Source: Rhizobiaceae bacterium
GTDB taxonomy: Bacteria; Pseudomonadota; Alphaproteobacteria; Rhizobiales; Rhizobiaceae
Assembly: GCA_023953835.1 (NCBI GenBank)
Contig: JAMLJB010000001.1
Coordinates: 2,825,501 to 2,889,500, forward strand
DNA length: 64,000 nt
Reading direction: 5' to 3'
Program-made: the position numbers and the translations under genes
Notes under the pieces: generated by a model
What the model was told of the DNA's origin: nothing
The model's input: the letters and a program-made list of their open reading frames with translations, nothing else
The model's database searches: none
Part shown: positions 18,427-28,393 of the stretch, piece by piece
Position numbering within the stretch: position 1 is the stretch's first letter
How the letters are laid out: each line of letters begins with the position of its first letter

Positions 18427-19089
18427 ATGAAAATTCGGATGTTTGTAGCGGCAGCGCTTGCTGCCGGCGTGATTTCTGTTGCCGCGAAAGCCGGGGAACT
18501 TCCCATGGATCGCGCGGGAAGCCTCACGCGTGTCGTTGCAAAAGCCGCTCCGGCAAAGCGCGTGGAGAAGCCTTCGCGGAAGAAGGCCGAGGTCGCACTC
18601 GTCGCGCGAGAGCGTAAAGCCCGGAAGCCGGTGCGAGCCCGCGCCCCTCGCGGCCTCGACACAATGACGACCGCCGCCATAACCGCTGCAGGTGCGGCGA
18701 GGGGCGCGGGAGAGGCCCTGGCCTACAGCGCAATCATTGCGCGCTATGCTTCTGAATATAAGGTGCCGCTGCCGCTGGCTCATGCTGTCATCCAGGTCGA
18801 GAGCAATTATCGTCCCGGCATCGTTGGCCGGGCAGGGGAGATCGGCCTGATGCAGATCAAACCGGCCACGGCCCGCATGCTGGGCTATGGCGGCACGGTG
18901 GCCGGCCTCCACGACCCGGAAACGAATATCCGCTTCGGAATGAAGTATCTTTCGATGGCCAGGGAACTCGGCGACGGGAGTACGTGCGGAACAATTCTCA
19001 AATACAATGCGGGACATGCGGCAACACGAATGAACCCGACCTCATCCGCCTATTGCGCCAAAGTGACGAAGTTGATCGCCGGGCTCTGA
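18427..19089 (+). CDS. Transglycosylase SLT domain protein (secreted)
   Basis: 220 residues from the ATG at 18427, which has an AAAAGG ribosome site and gives a clear signal peptide ending AAKA near residue 22. A basic linker (about 35-85, rich in Lys, Arg and Ala) is followed by an SLT catalytic domain: the catalytic Glu is in VIQVESNYRP, then GEIGLMQIKPATA and a final YNAG. It cleaves glycan strands in the periplasm. Similar short SLT proteins occur widely in rhizobia, some of them virulence- or secretion-associated, but nothing here indicates a secretion system. The TGA stop is part of a 15-base palindrome (19086-19100), and the rnpB promoter follows. Confidence 0.9.
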   Translation: MKIRMFVAAALAAGVISVAAKAGELPMDRAGSLTRVVAKAAPAKRVEKPSRKKAEVALVARERKARKPVRARAPRGLDTMTTAAITAAGAARGAGEALAYSAIIARYASEYKVPLPLAHAVIQVESNYRPGIVGRAGEIGLMQIKPATARMLGYGGTVAGLHDPETNIRFGMKYLSMARELGDGSTCGTILKYNAGHAATRMNPTSSAYCAKVTKLIAGL

Positions 19090-19105
19090 CATCATGTCAG
19101 CGCTC

Positions 19106-19134
19106 TTGCAAAAGGGGTGCTCCCGCCCTTAATA
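19106..19134 (+). promoter_or_regulatory. Promoter of rnpB
   Basis: TTGCAA (19106-19111) and TTAATA (19129-19134) are separated by exactly 17 bases. The predicted start site, about seven bases downstream (19140-19141), coincides with the beginning of the P1 helix of the RNase P RNA. This looks like a house-keeping sigma-70 type promoter. Confidence 0.65.
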
Positions 19135-19138
19135 CGGC

Positions 19139-19549
19139 TTGCCAGCTGGCCGGGCGGCCGCACGCGCAAGCGCCGCAAGGCCGCGCGTGAGGAAAGTCCG
19201 GGCTCCATGGAACACGGTGCCGGATAACGTCCGGCGGGGGCAACCCCAGGGATAGTGCCACAGAAAGTATACCGCCTTCGCGTTTCGGCCTTCGGGCCGC
19301 GCTGCGTGGGAAAGGGTGAAAGGGTGGGGTAAGAGCCCACCGCGCGGTTGGCAACAGCCGTGGCAGGGCAAACCCCACCGGGAGCAAGACCGAATAGGGA
19401 CGGCAAGAAGGGAAACCTTCGGGGCGGTTTCAGCCCGCTGTCCGGGTTGGTTGCGTGAGGCGCATCGCAATATGCGCCCAAGATGAATGGCCGCCACGTT
19501 CCGCCTCAGGCGGGGCCATACAGAACCCGGCTTACAGGCCAGCTGGCAA
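19139..19549 (+). ncRNA. rnpB: RNase P RNA, bacterial class A
   Basis: About 410 bases. The 5' and 3' ends pair perfectly over 13 bases (TTGCCAGCTGGCC with GGCCAGCTGGCAA), forming helix P1. The universally conserved blocks are present: GAGGAAAGTCCGGGCTCC at 19187-19204 and ACAGAACCCGGCTTA at 19520-19534 (the two halves of P4), plus ACAGAAAGTATACCGCC, the GGTAAGAGCCCACCGCG block and the GGCAGGGCAAACCCCACC block. It is the catalytic RNA that matures tRNA 5' ends. It lies between the SLT gene and the division cluster on the same strand, with its own promoter. Confidence 0.95.
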
Positions 19550-19885
19550 TTTCACCTTAGTAATGTAAATGTAATCATATAGTTATGCAGCATAATGGGG
19601 ATTTTGAGTCAGGCTATTCGCGTGCCCGATCAGCGGCGCAGATGCTTGATGTAGATTTGAATCGAATGCCGCCCAATAACCGTTCGTTAGCCTTAATGGA
19701 GCATAAAGCGGTTTGGTTTCGGGTTCGGGCCTTTTCCTTGGCTACGCGCCTGTCAAATTTGAATCGGATTTTATCGAAGCCTCATGGCCTGCCGTGCATA
19801 TGCGCACACTCGAACTGAACACGCAGATGGCAAGCCCATCCCCGGCTCGCGCCGCTTCAATCGCATGCGGCGGCAAGGTGCCCGC
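19550..19885. other. Gap upstream of the division cluster; no mraZ
   Basis: 336 bases between rnpB and rsmH. mraZ, which usually precedes rsmH in this order, is not found in any frame; the short frames here (for example 19585-19818) have no family character. Three GANTC sites lie at 19606, 19659 and 19761, the last two as identical TTTGAATCG copies. Presumably it holds the promoter of the cluster, but no clear -35/-10 pair could be fixed. Confidence 0.5.
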
Positions 19886-20881
19886 ATGACCGCGCCGTCG
19901 GCTGAACATGCGCGCCACATTCCCGTGCTGCTGCGTGAAGTGCTAGACGCGCTTAGCCCTCAGGCCGGCGAACTGATCGTGGATGGGACGTTCGGCGCGG
20001 GCGGATACACGCGTGCCATTCTGGATGCAGGCGCGTCGGTCGTTGCGTTCGACCGCGATCCGAAGGCAATTACTGCCGGTCAAAGCCTCGCGGCATCTTC
20101 GGCAGGTCGGTTGCGGCTTGTGGAAGCACCTTTTTCGTCCATGGGGGAGCATGTCGAGGCGGCGGATGGCGTGGTGCTCGACATCGGCGTTTCATCAATG
20201 CAGCTCGACGAGGCGGTGCGCGGCTTTTCCTTTCGTGCTGATGGGCCGCTCGATATGCGCATGGCCGGGGAAGGAGCTTCCGCGGCCGATATCGTGAACA
20301 GCTACAAGACCGGCGACCTGGCGCGCATCTTCAACTTCCTCGGCGAGGAACGGCATGCGGGCCGTATCGCGCGCATGATCGTTGAACGCAGGCAGAAGCG
20401 GCGGTTTGAGAGTACGCTGGACCTTGCCGACGCCATTGCCACCCATATCGGTCGCGGCGCGAAGGACAAGATCCACCCCGCGACGCGCGTGTTTCAGGCG
20501 CTGCGCATTTATGTCAACGACGAGCTGGGCGAACTGGCGCGCGCCCTTCTCGCAGCCGAGCGCATTTTGAAGCCGGGCGGGCGTCTGGTCGTCGTGAGCT
20601 TTCACTCGCTGGAGGATCGTATCGTCAAGCGCTTCATCGCCGACCGCAGCGAGGCCCCATCGGGATCGCGCCATCTTCCGCAAGTGGCAGGCCGGGATGT
20701 GACGTTCGAAAAGCACGGCGGTGCGCGCAATCCAACCGAGGCGGAGATCGCGGCCAATCCCCGTGCGCGCTCGGCCCGGCTTCGCGCCGCAATTCGCACC
20801 GATGCTCCGGCGCGTGCGGCGGACCTTGCCTTGTTCGATCTGCCGAAGCTTCCCGAACTTCGGCAAACGGTGGAGATGTAG
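19886..20881 (+). CDS. rsmH: 16S rRNA (cytosine1402-N4)-methyltransferase RsmH (MraW)
   Basis: 331 residues from the ATG at 19886 ([20 protein letters not shown]), which has an AAGGTG ribosome site; the frame is open from 19784 without similarity. The SAM site [11 protein letters not shown], the MRMAGEG segment and the C-terminal [13 protein letters not shown] are diagnostic. It methylates N4 of C1402 in the 16S rRNA P site. It is the first gene of the division and cell wall cluster here, because mraZ is absent. Confidence 0.95.
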   Translation: MTAPSAEHARHIPVLLREVLDALSPQAGELIVDGTFGAGGYTRAILDAGASVVAFDRDPKAITAGQSLAASSAGRLRLVEAPFSSMGEHVEAADGVVLDIGVSSMQLDEAVRGFSFRADGPLDMRMAGEGASAADIVNSYKTGDLARIFNFLGEERHAGRIARMIVERRQKRRFESTLDLADAIATHIGRGAKDKIHPATRVFQALRIYVNDELGELARALLAAERILKPGGRLVVVSFHSLEDRIVKRFIADRSEAPSGSRHLPQVAGRDVTFEKHGGARNPTEAEIAANPRARSARLRAAIRTDAPARAADLALFDLPKLPELRQTVEM

Positions 20882-20884
20882 TCC

Positions 20885-21250
20885 TTGTTTCGTACCACTG
20901 ACACAGTGCTGATTGCGGTGATGGTTGCGGCGGCGGCACTGACCTACAAGACCAAGCACGATGCCGAGAACCGGCTGCGCGAAGTTCACAGACTGGAGCG
21001 CTCGATTCGCTATGAGCAGGACACCATCGCGATCCTCAAGGCCGATTGGTCGCTTCTGACGCAGCCTGCGAGGCTGCAGAAGCTTGTTGAAACCTATCAG
21101 GACCAGTTGAACCTCGTTCCTTCTGACCCAAGGCGGATCGTGGGCATCGATGAGGTGCCGAAGAAGGAGTTGAAGGTCGAGGACCTTCTCGCTGGCCAGA
21201 CGGCAAAGCCCGCGCAGGACCAGACGACCACAGGGAGCATCGCGCAATGA
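20885..21250 (+). CDS. ftsL: Cell division protein FtsL
   Basis: 121 residues. It has one N-terminal membrane helix (about 7-23), then a coiled coil with heptads (LREVHRLERSIRYEQDTIAILKAD in part) and the conserved DWSLLTQPARLQ, as in alphaproteobacterial FtsL. The start is a TTG at 20885, four bases after the rsmH stop; no ATG or GTG fits. It forms the FtsQLB complex that activates FtsWI. It overlaps the ftsI start by ATGA. Confidence 0.88.
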   Translation: MFRTTDTVLIAVMVAAAALTYKTKHDAENRLREVHRLERSIRYEQDTIAILKADWSLLTQPARLQKLVETYQDQLNLVPSDPRRIVGIDEVPKKELKVEDLLAGQTAKPAQDQTTTGSIAQ

Positions 21251-22962
21251 TCGGTTGGCTGAGGAAGCGGCTTTCCGCGGGTAGAGGCACGACTTCCGCC
21301 GGGATGGTCTTTGAAGCGACGCGCAGGCCGTCCGGCGGGCGCTCGCGCAACCGCACGCGCATGGCGATGGCGGCGTTCTTTGCGTTCTACGCGGCGATTG
21401 GCGGCAGGCTTATCTATTTCGGGCTCCAGGATGCGAACGCCGATGGCGGTCCCGCGCCTCACATCACCGCCTCGCGTCCCGATATCGTGGACCGCAACGG
21501 TTCGGTGCTGGCAACGGACATCAAGACCTTTTCCCTGTTCGCCGAGCCGCGCCGGATCATCGATCCGGACGAGACCATCGAAAAGCTCGCGACCGTGCTG
21601 CCCGATCTTCCGATGGAGGATACCTACAAGAAGCTGAAAAGCGGCAAGGGCTTTATCTGGCTGCGCCGCCAGCTTTCGCCGCGCCAGCAGAACGACATCA
21701 TGCAGCTCGGGCTTCCGGGCATCGGGTTTCGCACCGAGAACCGTCGGTTCTATCCGGCAGGCCGGACCGCCTCCTACATTGTCGGGCTGACCAACCGCGA
21801 CAACAAGGGCATCTCCGGGCTGGAGAAATATATTGACGATCAAGGGCTTGCCGACCTTCAGGCAACCGGTCTCGCAACCCCCGCCGATCTGAAGCCGGTG
21901 AAGCTTGCAATCGATCTGCGCGTCCAGCACATCGTGCGCAACGAAGCCATGGACGCAATGGAAAGGTTCCATGCAATCGCTGCGGGCGCGGTCGTCATCA
22001 ATGCCAAGACCGGCGAAATCGTCGCAATGGCCTCGGTTCCGGACTTCGATCCGAACAATCCTGTCGATGCGCAGGACAAGGACAAGCTCAACCGCATGTC
22101 GGCGGGCCTTTATGAGATGGGCTCGACCATCAAGAGCTTCACCACGGCCATGGCGCTCGATTCCGGTAAGGTCAATCTCAACAGCACCTTCGATGCGCGG
22201 CGTCCCATCACCATCGGCCGACGCACGATCCGCGATTTCCACGGCAAGAATCGCATCCTCACCGTGCCGGAAGTGTTTATCTACTCGTCCAATATAGGCT
22301 CGGCGCGTGAAGCCGACGTGGTGGGCATCGAGGGGCATCGTGAATTTCTGAAAAGGATGGGCCTGCTTGACCGCATGCAGACCGAGCTTCCCGAAGTGGC
22401 GAAGCCGACCGAGCCGAAGGTCTGGAAAAAGGTGCATTCAATCACCATCGCTTTCGGCCACGGCATGTCGACGACGCCTCTGCAAACAGCGGTCGGCGCG
22501 GTCGCGCTGATGAATGGCGGGCGCCTGATGTCGCCGACATTCCTGCCGCGCACGCTCGACGAGGCGATCGCGGCGTCCACGCAGGTGGTGAGCGAAAAGA
22601 CCAGCGAGGACATGCGCTACCTCTACCGGCTGAACGCCGAGAAAGGGTCGGGCAAGAAGGCCGAGGTGCCGGGCTATCGGGTGGGCGGCAAGACCGGCAC
22701 GGCGGAGAAGGTCGTCAATGGACGCTATGCCAGCAACAAGCGGTTCAACGCCTTCCTGGCCGCGTTCCCGATGGACGATCCGCAATATGTCGTGCTGTCG
22801 ATCATAGACGAGCCGCAACCCGAAAAGCCGGGCATGGGTGCAACCGCAGGTTCCAACGCGGCGCCTATCGTCGCCAACATTATTCGCCGTTCGGCGTCGA
22901 TGCTTGGCGTCAAGCCCGATTTCGGCCAAGAGGAAGCTGTTACTCTGGTTTCCTCCGAATGA
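21247..22962 (+). CDS. ftsI: Peptidoglycan D,D-transpeptidase FtsI (PBP3)
   Basis: 571 residues. A membrane anchor near 40-58 is followed by the dimerisation domain (RPDIVDRNGSVLAT, about 77-90) and the penicillin-binding transpeptidase domain. The active-site motifs are complete: Ser 293 and Lys 296 in GSTIK, SSN at 346-348 and KTG at 481-483. It cross-links septal peptidoglycan together with FtsW. Coupled by ATGA overlap to ftsL. Confidence 0.95.
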   Translation: MIGWLRKRLSAGRGTTSAGMVFEATRRPSGGRSRNRTRMAMAAFFAFYAAIGGRLIYFGLQDANADGGPAPHITASRPDIVDRNGSVLATDIKTFSLFAEPRRIIDPDETIEKLATVLPDLPMEDTYKKLKSGKGFIWLRRQLSPRQQNDIMQLGLPGIGFRTENRRFYPAGRTASYIVGLTNRDNKGISGLEKYIDDQGLADLQATGLATPADLKPVKLAIDLRVQHIVRNEAMDAMERFHAIAAGAVVINAKTGEIVAMASVPDFDPNNPVDAQDKDKLNRMSAGLYEMGSTIKSFTTAMALDSGKVNLNSTFDARRPITIGRRTIRDFHGKNRILTVPEVFIYSSNIGSAREADVVGIEGHREFLKRMGLLDRMQTELPEVAKPTEPKVWKKVHSITIAFGHGMSTTPLQTAVGAVALMNGGRLMSPTFLPRTLDEAIAASTQVVSEKTSEDMRYLYRLNAEKGSGKKAEVPGYRVGGKTGTAEKVVNGRYASNKRFNAFLAAFPMDDPQYVVLSIIDEPQPEKPGMGATAGSNAAPIVANIIRRSASMLGVKPDFGQEEAVTLVSSE

Positions 22963-22994
22963 TTCGAGAATTTTACTGACTTGCGAGCGACTTG

Positions 22995-24449
22995 ATGCGC
23001 TTTTCTGAACTTGCAGGGGTGCTGCCGACCGAAAACTCCCTTCCGGGAGCTTTCGATGTTGCGGGCATAACTGCCGACTCCCGTCAGGTTGTGCCGGGCG
23101 CGCTGTTCTTCGCGGTCGCGGGTTCAAAGGCGGATGGCGCTGCCTATGCGGCGGATGCGGGCAGACGCGGCGCGGCTGCAATCGTGGCGTCTGGCGGTGC
23201 CGACCTCGGCAGTCTGTCCGTGCCCGCCATTCGGGTGGAGGATGCCCGCCGGGCGCTGGCGCTCTCCGCCGCGCGCTTTTATGGCGAACAGCCCGCCACG
23301 ATGGTCGCCGTGACGGGCACGAGCGGCAAGACATCAGTGGTTTCCTTCACGCGCCAGATCTGGGAGCAGGGCGGCCTTGCCGCCGCCAGCATCGGCACAA
23401 CGGGCGTTGTCGCGCCGGGACGCGACGACTACGGCTCGCTGACGACGCCCGACCCGGTCGCGCTGCATAAGCTGCTTTCCGAACTGGCCGCATCGGGCGT
23501 AACCCATGCGGCGATGGAAGCATCGAGCCACGGTCTCGACCAGCGGCGGCTGGACGGCGTGCGGCTTGCGGCTGCGGGCTTCACCAATCTCGGTCGCGAC
23601 CATATGGATTACCATCCCACGGTGGACGACTATCTCAAAGCGAAGCTGCGTCTATTCGATACGCTTTTGCCCAAACGCGCGCCTGCCGTCATATTTGCCG
23701 ACGATGCCTATTCGGCACGCGCCATCGAGGCCGCCCGCGCCGCCGGTCTCGACGTCCGCACGGTCGGGCGACTCGGCAGTTTCCTGCAATTGAAGCGGGT
23801 CGAGCATGAACGTTACAGGCAGCGTGCCGAGATCGCTGCTGACGGGACCATCTACGAGGTCGACCTGCCGCTTGCGGGCGATTTCCAGATCTACAACGCG
23901 CTGGTCGCTGCCGGTCTTGCAATCTCCACCGGAGTTTCGCCCGGCAAGGCGCTGAAATCGCTCGACAAGATCAAGGGCGCATCCGGCCGTCTCGAACTGG
24001 TGGGAACGGCGCGGAACGGCGCCCCCGCCTATGTCGATTACGCGCACAAGCCCGACGCGCTGGAGAATGTGCTGAATTCGGTGCGCCCCTTTACGACGGG
24101 CCGGGTAATCGTCGTGTTCGGTTGCGGCGGTGACCGCGACCGTGGCAAACGCCCCATCATGGGCGAGATCGCGACACGCCTTGCCGACATCGCCATCGTG
24201 ACGGACGACAATCCGCGCTCCGAGGTTGCCGCCGACATTCGCTCGGCCATCATGGCGGCTGCTCCGGGCGCGATCGAGATCGGCGACCGCCGCGAGGCCA
24301 TCCGTGAGGCGGTTTCCATGCTCAAGTCGGGAGATACGTTGATCGTTGCGGGCAAAGGCCATGAGGAAGGCCAGACCATCGGCGCGCAGACCTTCCCGTT
24401 CTCCGATCATGAAGAACTGCGCAAGGCGCTGGGAGAGCGGCCCGTATGA
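22995..24449 (+). CDS. murE: UDP-MurNAc-L-Ala-D-Glu:meso-diaminopimelate ligase MurE
   Basis: 484 residues from the ATG at 22995. The ATP site GTSGKTS is near 107-113, and the [12 protein letters not shown] segment is present. The DNPR motif (in TDDNPRSE) marks a meso-diaminopimelate-adding enzyme rather than a lysine-adding one, as expected for a Gram-negative cell wall. Cytoplasmic step of UDP-MurNAc-pentapeptide synthesis. A 32-base spacer separates it from ftsI; the stop overlaps the murF start. Confidence 0.95.
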   Translation: MRFSELAGVLPTENSLPGAFDVAGITADSRQVVPGALFFAVAGSKADGAAYAADAGRRGAAAIVASGGADLGSLSVPAIRVEDARRALALSAARFYGEQPATMVAVTGTSGKTSVVSFTRQIWEQGGLAAASIGTTGVVAPGRDDYGSLTTPDPVALHKLLSELAASGVTHAAMEASSHGLDQRRLDGVRLAAAGFTNLGRDHMDYHPTVDDYLKAKLRLFDTLLPKRAPAVIFADDAYSARAIEAARAAGLDVRTVGRLGSFLQLKRVEHERYRQRAEIAADGTIYEVDLPLAGDFQIYNALVAAGLAISTGVSPGKALKSLDKIKGASGRLELVGTARNGAPAYVDYAHKPDALENVLNSVRPFTTGRVIVVFGCGGDRDRGKRPIMGEIATRLADIAIVTDDNPRSEVAADIRSAIMAAAPGAIEIGDRREAIREAVSMLKSGDTLIVAGKGHEEGQTIGAQTFPFSDHEELRKALGERPV

Positions 24450-25882
24450 CGCATCTGTGGACCGCCGATGAACTCATAGCGGCCATGGACGGAAGGCCGC
24501 TCGGCCCGATGCCCGAAGGCGTTGACGGTATTTCTATAGACAGCCGCAGCCTGAAGCATGGCGACGCCTTTTTTGCCATCAAGGGCGATTCGAAGGACGG
24601 GCACGACTTCATCACCGCCGCAATTGCCGCCGGGGCGGGCCTGTTCGTGGTCGCCGAAGCGAAGCTCGCCGCGCTCGGCAGGCTGAACCTGCCGATGATC
24701 GTTGTGCCGGATGTGCTTGTAGCGCTTGAGAAACTGGCTGTCGCGGCGCGTGCGCGCTCGAAGGCGAAGATCATCGCCGTCACCGGATCGGCGGGCAAGA
24801 CCAGCACGAAGGAAGCGCTGCGTCACTGCCTTTCTGTCATCGCAAGCGTGCATGCCTCAGACAAGTCGTTCAACAATCATTGGGGCGTGCCGCTCAGCCT
24901 CGCGCGCATGCCCGCCGATTGCAAATATGCGATATTCGAGATCGGCATGAACCATGCCGACGAAATCAGGCCGCTGGTGAAGATGGTCAGGCCGCATGTG
25001 GCGCTGGTGACGTTGATCGCGGCGGCCCATCTCGGCCATTTCAAGAACCTGACGGAGATCGCCAAGGCCAAGGCCGAAATCTTCGAGGGTCTGGTGCCGA
25101 GCGGTACGGCGCTCATCAATCGCGACGATTCGCACTGGAAGACGCTGGAGAAAGATGCGATTTCGGCAGGGGTGAAGAACATCGCCACCTTCGGCGAACA
25201 TGCCCGCGCGACCTATCGGCTCATCGACTTCAAACTGCACTCCGATCATTCGACGCTGGCCGCCAAGATCGGCGGCAAAGAGATCCTGGCGCGCGTCGGC
25301 GCGCCGGGCCGCCATATGGTCCAGAACGCGCTAGCAGTGCTGGCTTGCGCCGATCTGGTCGGCGCGTCTATTCCCGCCGTGGCGCTCGCGCTTGGCGATT
25401 TGCAGGCGGAAGCGGGAAGGGGAAAGCGCCATCGCCTGCGCCACCCGCGGGGGGCTTTTACCCTTATCGACGAAAGCTACAACGCCAATCCGGCCTCGAT
25501 GAAGGCAGCGCTCTCCTTGCTGAAGGCCATGGAGATTGCCGACAATGGCAAGCGCATAGCGGTGCTCGGCGACATGCTGGAGCTTGGCGCGCATTCCCGC
25601 AAGCTGCACGGCGATCTTGCCGCGCTTCTGGTAGATTCCGGCGCGGATCGCGTCTTTCTCGGGGGCGAGGAGATGAAGGCGCTTGCCGAAGCAATGCCGG
25701 AGGGAATCAAGTTCGAGTATCGGACGCAGACCGACGAACTGCTTCCTCTCGTTCTGGCGGCGGTGCGGCCGGGGGATGCGGTCGTGGTGAAGTCATCGAA
25801 GTCGAGGGGCTTTTCCAGGATCGTCGATGCAATGCTGAAACAGTTTCCGGCGGACGCCGGAAACGCTGAAACATCCGAATAG
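24446..25882 (+). CDS. murF: UDP-MurNAc-tripeptide:D-Ala-D-Ala ligase MurF
   Basis: 478 residues. It has the P-loop [10 protein letters not shown] near 113-122, the [10 protein letters not shown] motif near 166-175 and the [15 protein letters not shown] motif near 341-355, all typical of MurF. It adds D-Ala-D-Ala to complete the pentapeptide. The start overlaps the murE stop by ATGA. A 26-base spacer leads to mraY. Confidence 0.95.
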   Translation: MTHLWTADELIAAMDGRPLGPMPEGVDGISIDSRSLKHGDAFFAIKGDSKDGHDFITAAIAAGAGLFVVAEAKLAALGRLNLPMIVVPDVLVALEKLAVAARARSKAKIIAVTGSAGKTSTKEALRHCLSVIASVHASDKSFNNHWGVPLSLARMPADCKYAIFEIGMNHADEIRPLVKMVRPHVALVTLIAAAHLGHFKNLTEIAKAKAEIFEGLVPSGTALINRDDSHWKTLEKDAISAGVKNIATFGEHARATYRLIDFKLHSDHSTLAAKIGGKEILARVGAPGRHMVQNALAVLACADLVGASIPAVALALGDLQAEAGRGKRHRLRHPRGAFTLIDESYNANPASMKAALSLLKAMEIADNGKRIAVLGDMLELGAHSRKLHGDLAALLVDSGADRVFLGGEEMKALAEAMPEGIKFEYRTQTDELLPLVLAAVRPGDAVVVKSSKSRGFSRIVDAMLKQFPADAGNAETSE

Positions 25883-25908
25883 GCGGGGCCGGGGGACAAA
25901 GCAGGTCA

Positions 25909-26991
25909 ATGCTCACATTTCTGGTCGCATTCGCGGAACATGTCTCGTTCTTCAACGTGTTCCGCTACATCACCTTCCGCACGGGCGGCGCGCTGATCAC
26001 TGCCGCGCTGATCGTGTTCGTGTTCGGTCCCCAGATCATTGACTCTTTGCGCATCCGGCAGGGAAAAGGCCAGCCGATCCGCGCGGACGGTCCGCAGACA
26101 CATTTCAAGAAGGCCGGCACGCCCACCATGGGCGGCCTGATGATCCTGAGCGGCATCATCGTCTCCTCGCTTCTGTGGACGAACCTGTCCAGCATCTATG
26201 TCTGGATCGTGCTCCTGGTGGCGCTCGGCTTCGGCGCAATCGGCTTCTATGACGATTATCTGAAGGTCACGAAGCAGTCGCATCGCGGCCTATCCGGCGC
26301 GAAACGCCTCGGCATCGAGTTCGTGATCGCGGCGGTCGCCGTGTCCGTTATCGTCTGGGCCGGGCAGGCACCGTTCTCGACCTCGCTCACATTCCCGTTC
26401 ATCAAGGACTTTATCCTGAACCTGAGCTGGTTCTTCATCCCATTCGCCTGCTTCGTGATTGTCGGCGCGGGCAACGCGGTCAATCTGACCGACGGCCTCG
26501 ACGGGCTCGCCATCGTTCCGATCATGATCGCGGCAGCCACCTTCGGCGTCATCGCCTATCTGTCAGGCAACGCGGTCTTTGCCGACTACCTGCAAATCCA
26601 TTTTGTGCCCGGCACAGGCGAGTTGGCGGTCGTGCTCGGCGCGGTGATCGGCGCGGGCCTCGGTTTCCTCTGGTTCAATGCGCCGCCTGCCGCCATCTTC
26701 ATGGGCGACACCGGCTCGCTGGCGCTGGGCGGATTGATCGGCACCGTTGCCGTCGCGACCAAGCACGAGATTGTCATGGCCATTGTCGGCGGGCTTTTCG
26801 TGATGGAAGCCCTGTCGGTCATCATTCAGGTCGGCTTCTTCAAGATGACCGGCAAGCGCGTTTTCCTGATGGCGCCCATACACCATCATTTCGAGAAACT
26901 CGGCTGGACCGAGAGTCAGGTCGTGATTCGCTTCTGGATTATTGCCGTCATCCTCGCTCTCATCGGCCTTTCCACACTCAAGCTGAGGTGA
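25909..26991 (+). CDS. mraY: Phospho-MurNAc-pentapeptide transferase MraY
   Basis: 360 residues with about ten membrane helices. The catalytic Asp motifs are visible: FYDDYLK near 109-115 and [10 protein letters not shown] near 193-202, plus the MAPIHHHFE loop near 320-328. It transfers phospho-MurNAc-pentapeptide to undecaprenyl phosphate, making lipid I in the inner membrane. murD starts four bases after its stop. Confidence 0.96.
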   Translation: MLTFLVAFAEHVSFFNVFRYITFRTGGALITAALIVFVFGPQIIDSLRIRQGKGQPIRADGPQTHFKKAGTPTMGGLMILSGIIVSSLLWTNLSSIYVWIVLLVALGFGAIGFYDDYLKVTKQSHRGLSGAKRLGIEFVIAAVAVSVIVWAGQAPFSTSLTFPFIKDFILNLSWFFIPFACFVIVGAGNAVNLTDGLDGLAIVPIMIAAATFGVIAYLSGNAVFADYLQIHFVPGTGELAVVLGAVIGAGLGFLWFNAPPAAIFMGDTGSLALGGLIGTVAVATKHEIVMAIVGGLFVMEALSVIIQVGFFKMTGKRVFLMAPIHHHFEKLGWTESQVVIRFWIIAVILALIGLSTLKLR

Positions 26992-26995
26992 AATC

Positions 26996-28393
26996 GTGAT
27001 TGCAGCCTCGTGCTTCAGTGGCAGGCGGGTAGCACTTTTCGGGCTCGGCGGGTCCGGCATGGCGACGGCGCGCGCGCTCGTCGAGGGCGGCGCGCAACTC
27101 GTCTGTTGGGACGACAACCCTGAAAGCGTCGCCAAAGCCGAGGACGAAGGCCTGCCGGTGGGCGACCTGCGCGAGGAGGACTGGTCGCGCTTCTGCTCGT
27201 TCGTGCTCTCGCCCGGCGTGCCGCTCACGCATCCGAAGCCGCACTGGAGCGTTGAACTGGCGCGGGCCGCCGGAGTCGAAATCATCGGTGATGTCGAATT
27301 GTTCGTGCGCGAGCGCAATCTCAATGCGCCGGATGCGCCCTTTATCGCCATTACCGGCACCAACGGCAAATCGACGACGACCGCCCTGACCGCGCATATC
27401 CTGAAATCCGCTGGCCGCAATGCCCAGATGGGGGGCAATATCGGACGCGCCGTCATGACGCTGGAGCCGCCGACGTCCAATCGGTTCTATGTCATCGAAT
27501 GCTCATCCTACCAGATCGACCTTGCGCCCTCGATCAATCCGACGGCCGGCGTCCTGCTCAACCTGACCCCTGACCATCTGGACCGGCACGGGACGATGCA
27601 GCGCTACGCAGCGATCAAGGAGCAGCTCGTTGCAGGCGCGGAAACCGCCATCGTCGGCGTCGATGATCCCTTCTGCGCGCAGATCGCCGACAGGCTGGAG
27701 CTTGCCGGTCGCAAAGTGGTGCGCATCTCCAAGCGCCTGTCACTGACCGATGGATATTATGCCGAGGGCACGGACCTGATGGAGGCGAAGGACGGTCACT
27801 ACAGCCGCATCGCCTTCCTCGAAGGCATCGGCTCGCTTCGCGGCCAGCACAATGCGCAGAACGCTCTGGCCGCAATCGTCGCATGCCTGACCGTCGGGCT
27901 GGACCTGGGTGAGATACAGGCCGGACTTGAGAGCTTTCCGGGGCTCGCGCACCGCATGGAGCCGGTTGCGCGCAAGGACAATGTGCTTTTCGTCAATGAT
28001 TCGAAGGCGACGAACGCGGATGCCGCTGCTCCGGCACTGTCGAGCTTTCCGCGCATCTACTGGATCGTGGGCGGGCTTCCGAAGGAAGGCGGCATTGAGC
28101 CGCTGCGCGGACTGTTTCCGCGCATCGCGCGAGCTTACCTGATCGGCGAGGCTGCGCCCGCCTTTTCGGCCACGCTCGGCGGCTCAGTTCCGTATGAGAT
28201 TTCCGGAACGTTGCAGGCCGCTGTCGAACACGCGGCTCAGGATTCGGCAAGCGATGAGAGCGGCGAGGTTGTCGTGCTGCTCTCGCCTGCCTGCGCCAGC
28301 TTCGACCAGTTCAAGAATTTCGAGGTGCGCGGAGAGGCGTTCCGAAAGGCCGTGCGCGGCATTGAAGGTATCACGCTGCTTGGAGGGGAATGA
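26996..28393 (+). CDS. murD: UDP-MurNAc-L-Ala:D-glutamate ligase MurD
   Basis: 465 residues starting with a GTG at 26996. The N-terminal Rossmann-like [10 protein letters not shown], the ATP site GTNGKSTTT near 121-129, the ECSSYQID motif and the C-terminal NDSKATN near 336-342 are typical. Cytoplasmic enzyme that adds D-Glu to UDP-MurNAc-L-Ala. The stop overlaps the ftsW start by ATGA. Confidence 0.95.
   Translation: MIAASCFSGRRVALFGLGGSGMATARALVEGGAQLVCWDDNPESVAKAEDEGLPVGDLREEDWSRFCSFVLSPGVPLTHPKPHWSVELARAAGVEIIGDVELFVRERNLNAPDAPFIAITGTNGKSTTTALTAHILKSAGRNAQMGGNIGRAVMTLEPPTSNRFYVIECSSYQIDLAPSINPTAGVLLNLTPDHLDRHGTMQRYAAIKEQLVAGAETAIVGVDDPFCAQIADRLELAGRKVVRISKRLSLTDGYYAEGTDLMEAKDGHYSRIAFLEGIGSLRGQHNAQNALAAIVACLTVGLDLGEIQAGLESFPGLAHRMEPVARKDNVLFVNDSKATNADAAAPALSSFPRIYWIVGGLPKEGGIEPLRGLFPRIARAYLIGEAAPAFSATLGGSVPYEISGTLQAAVEHAAQDSASDESGEVVVLLSPACASFDQFKNFEVRGEAFRKAVRGIEGITLLGGE

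Noticed and set aside
19585..19818. 77-codon frame between rnpB and rsmH as a remnant of mraZ
   Set aside because: No segment resembles the MraZ repeat or its conserved Asp, Gly and Arg pattern.
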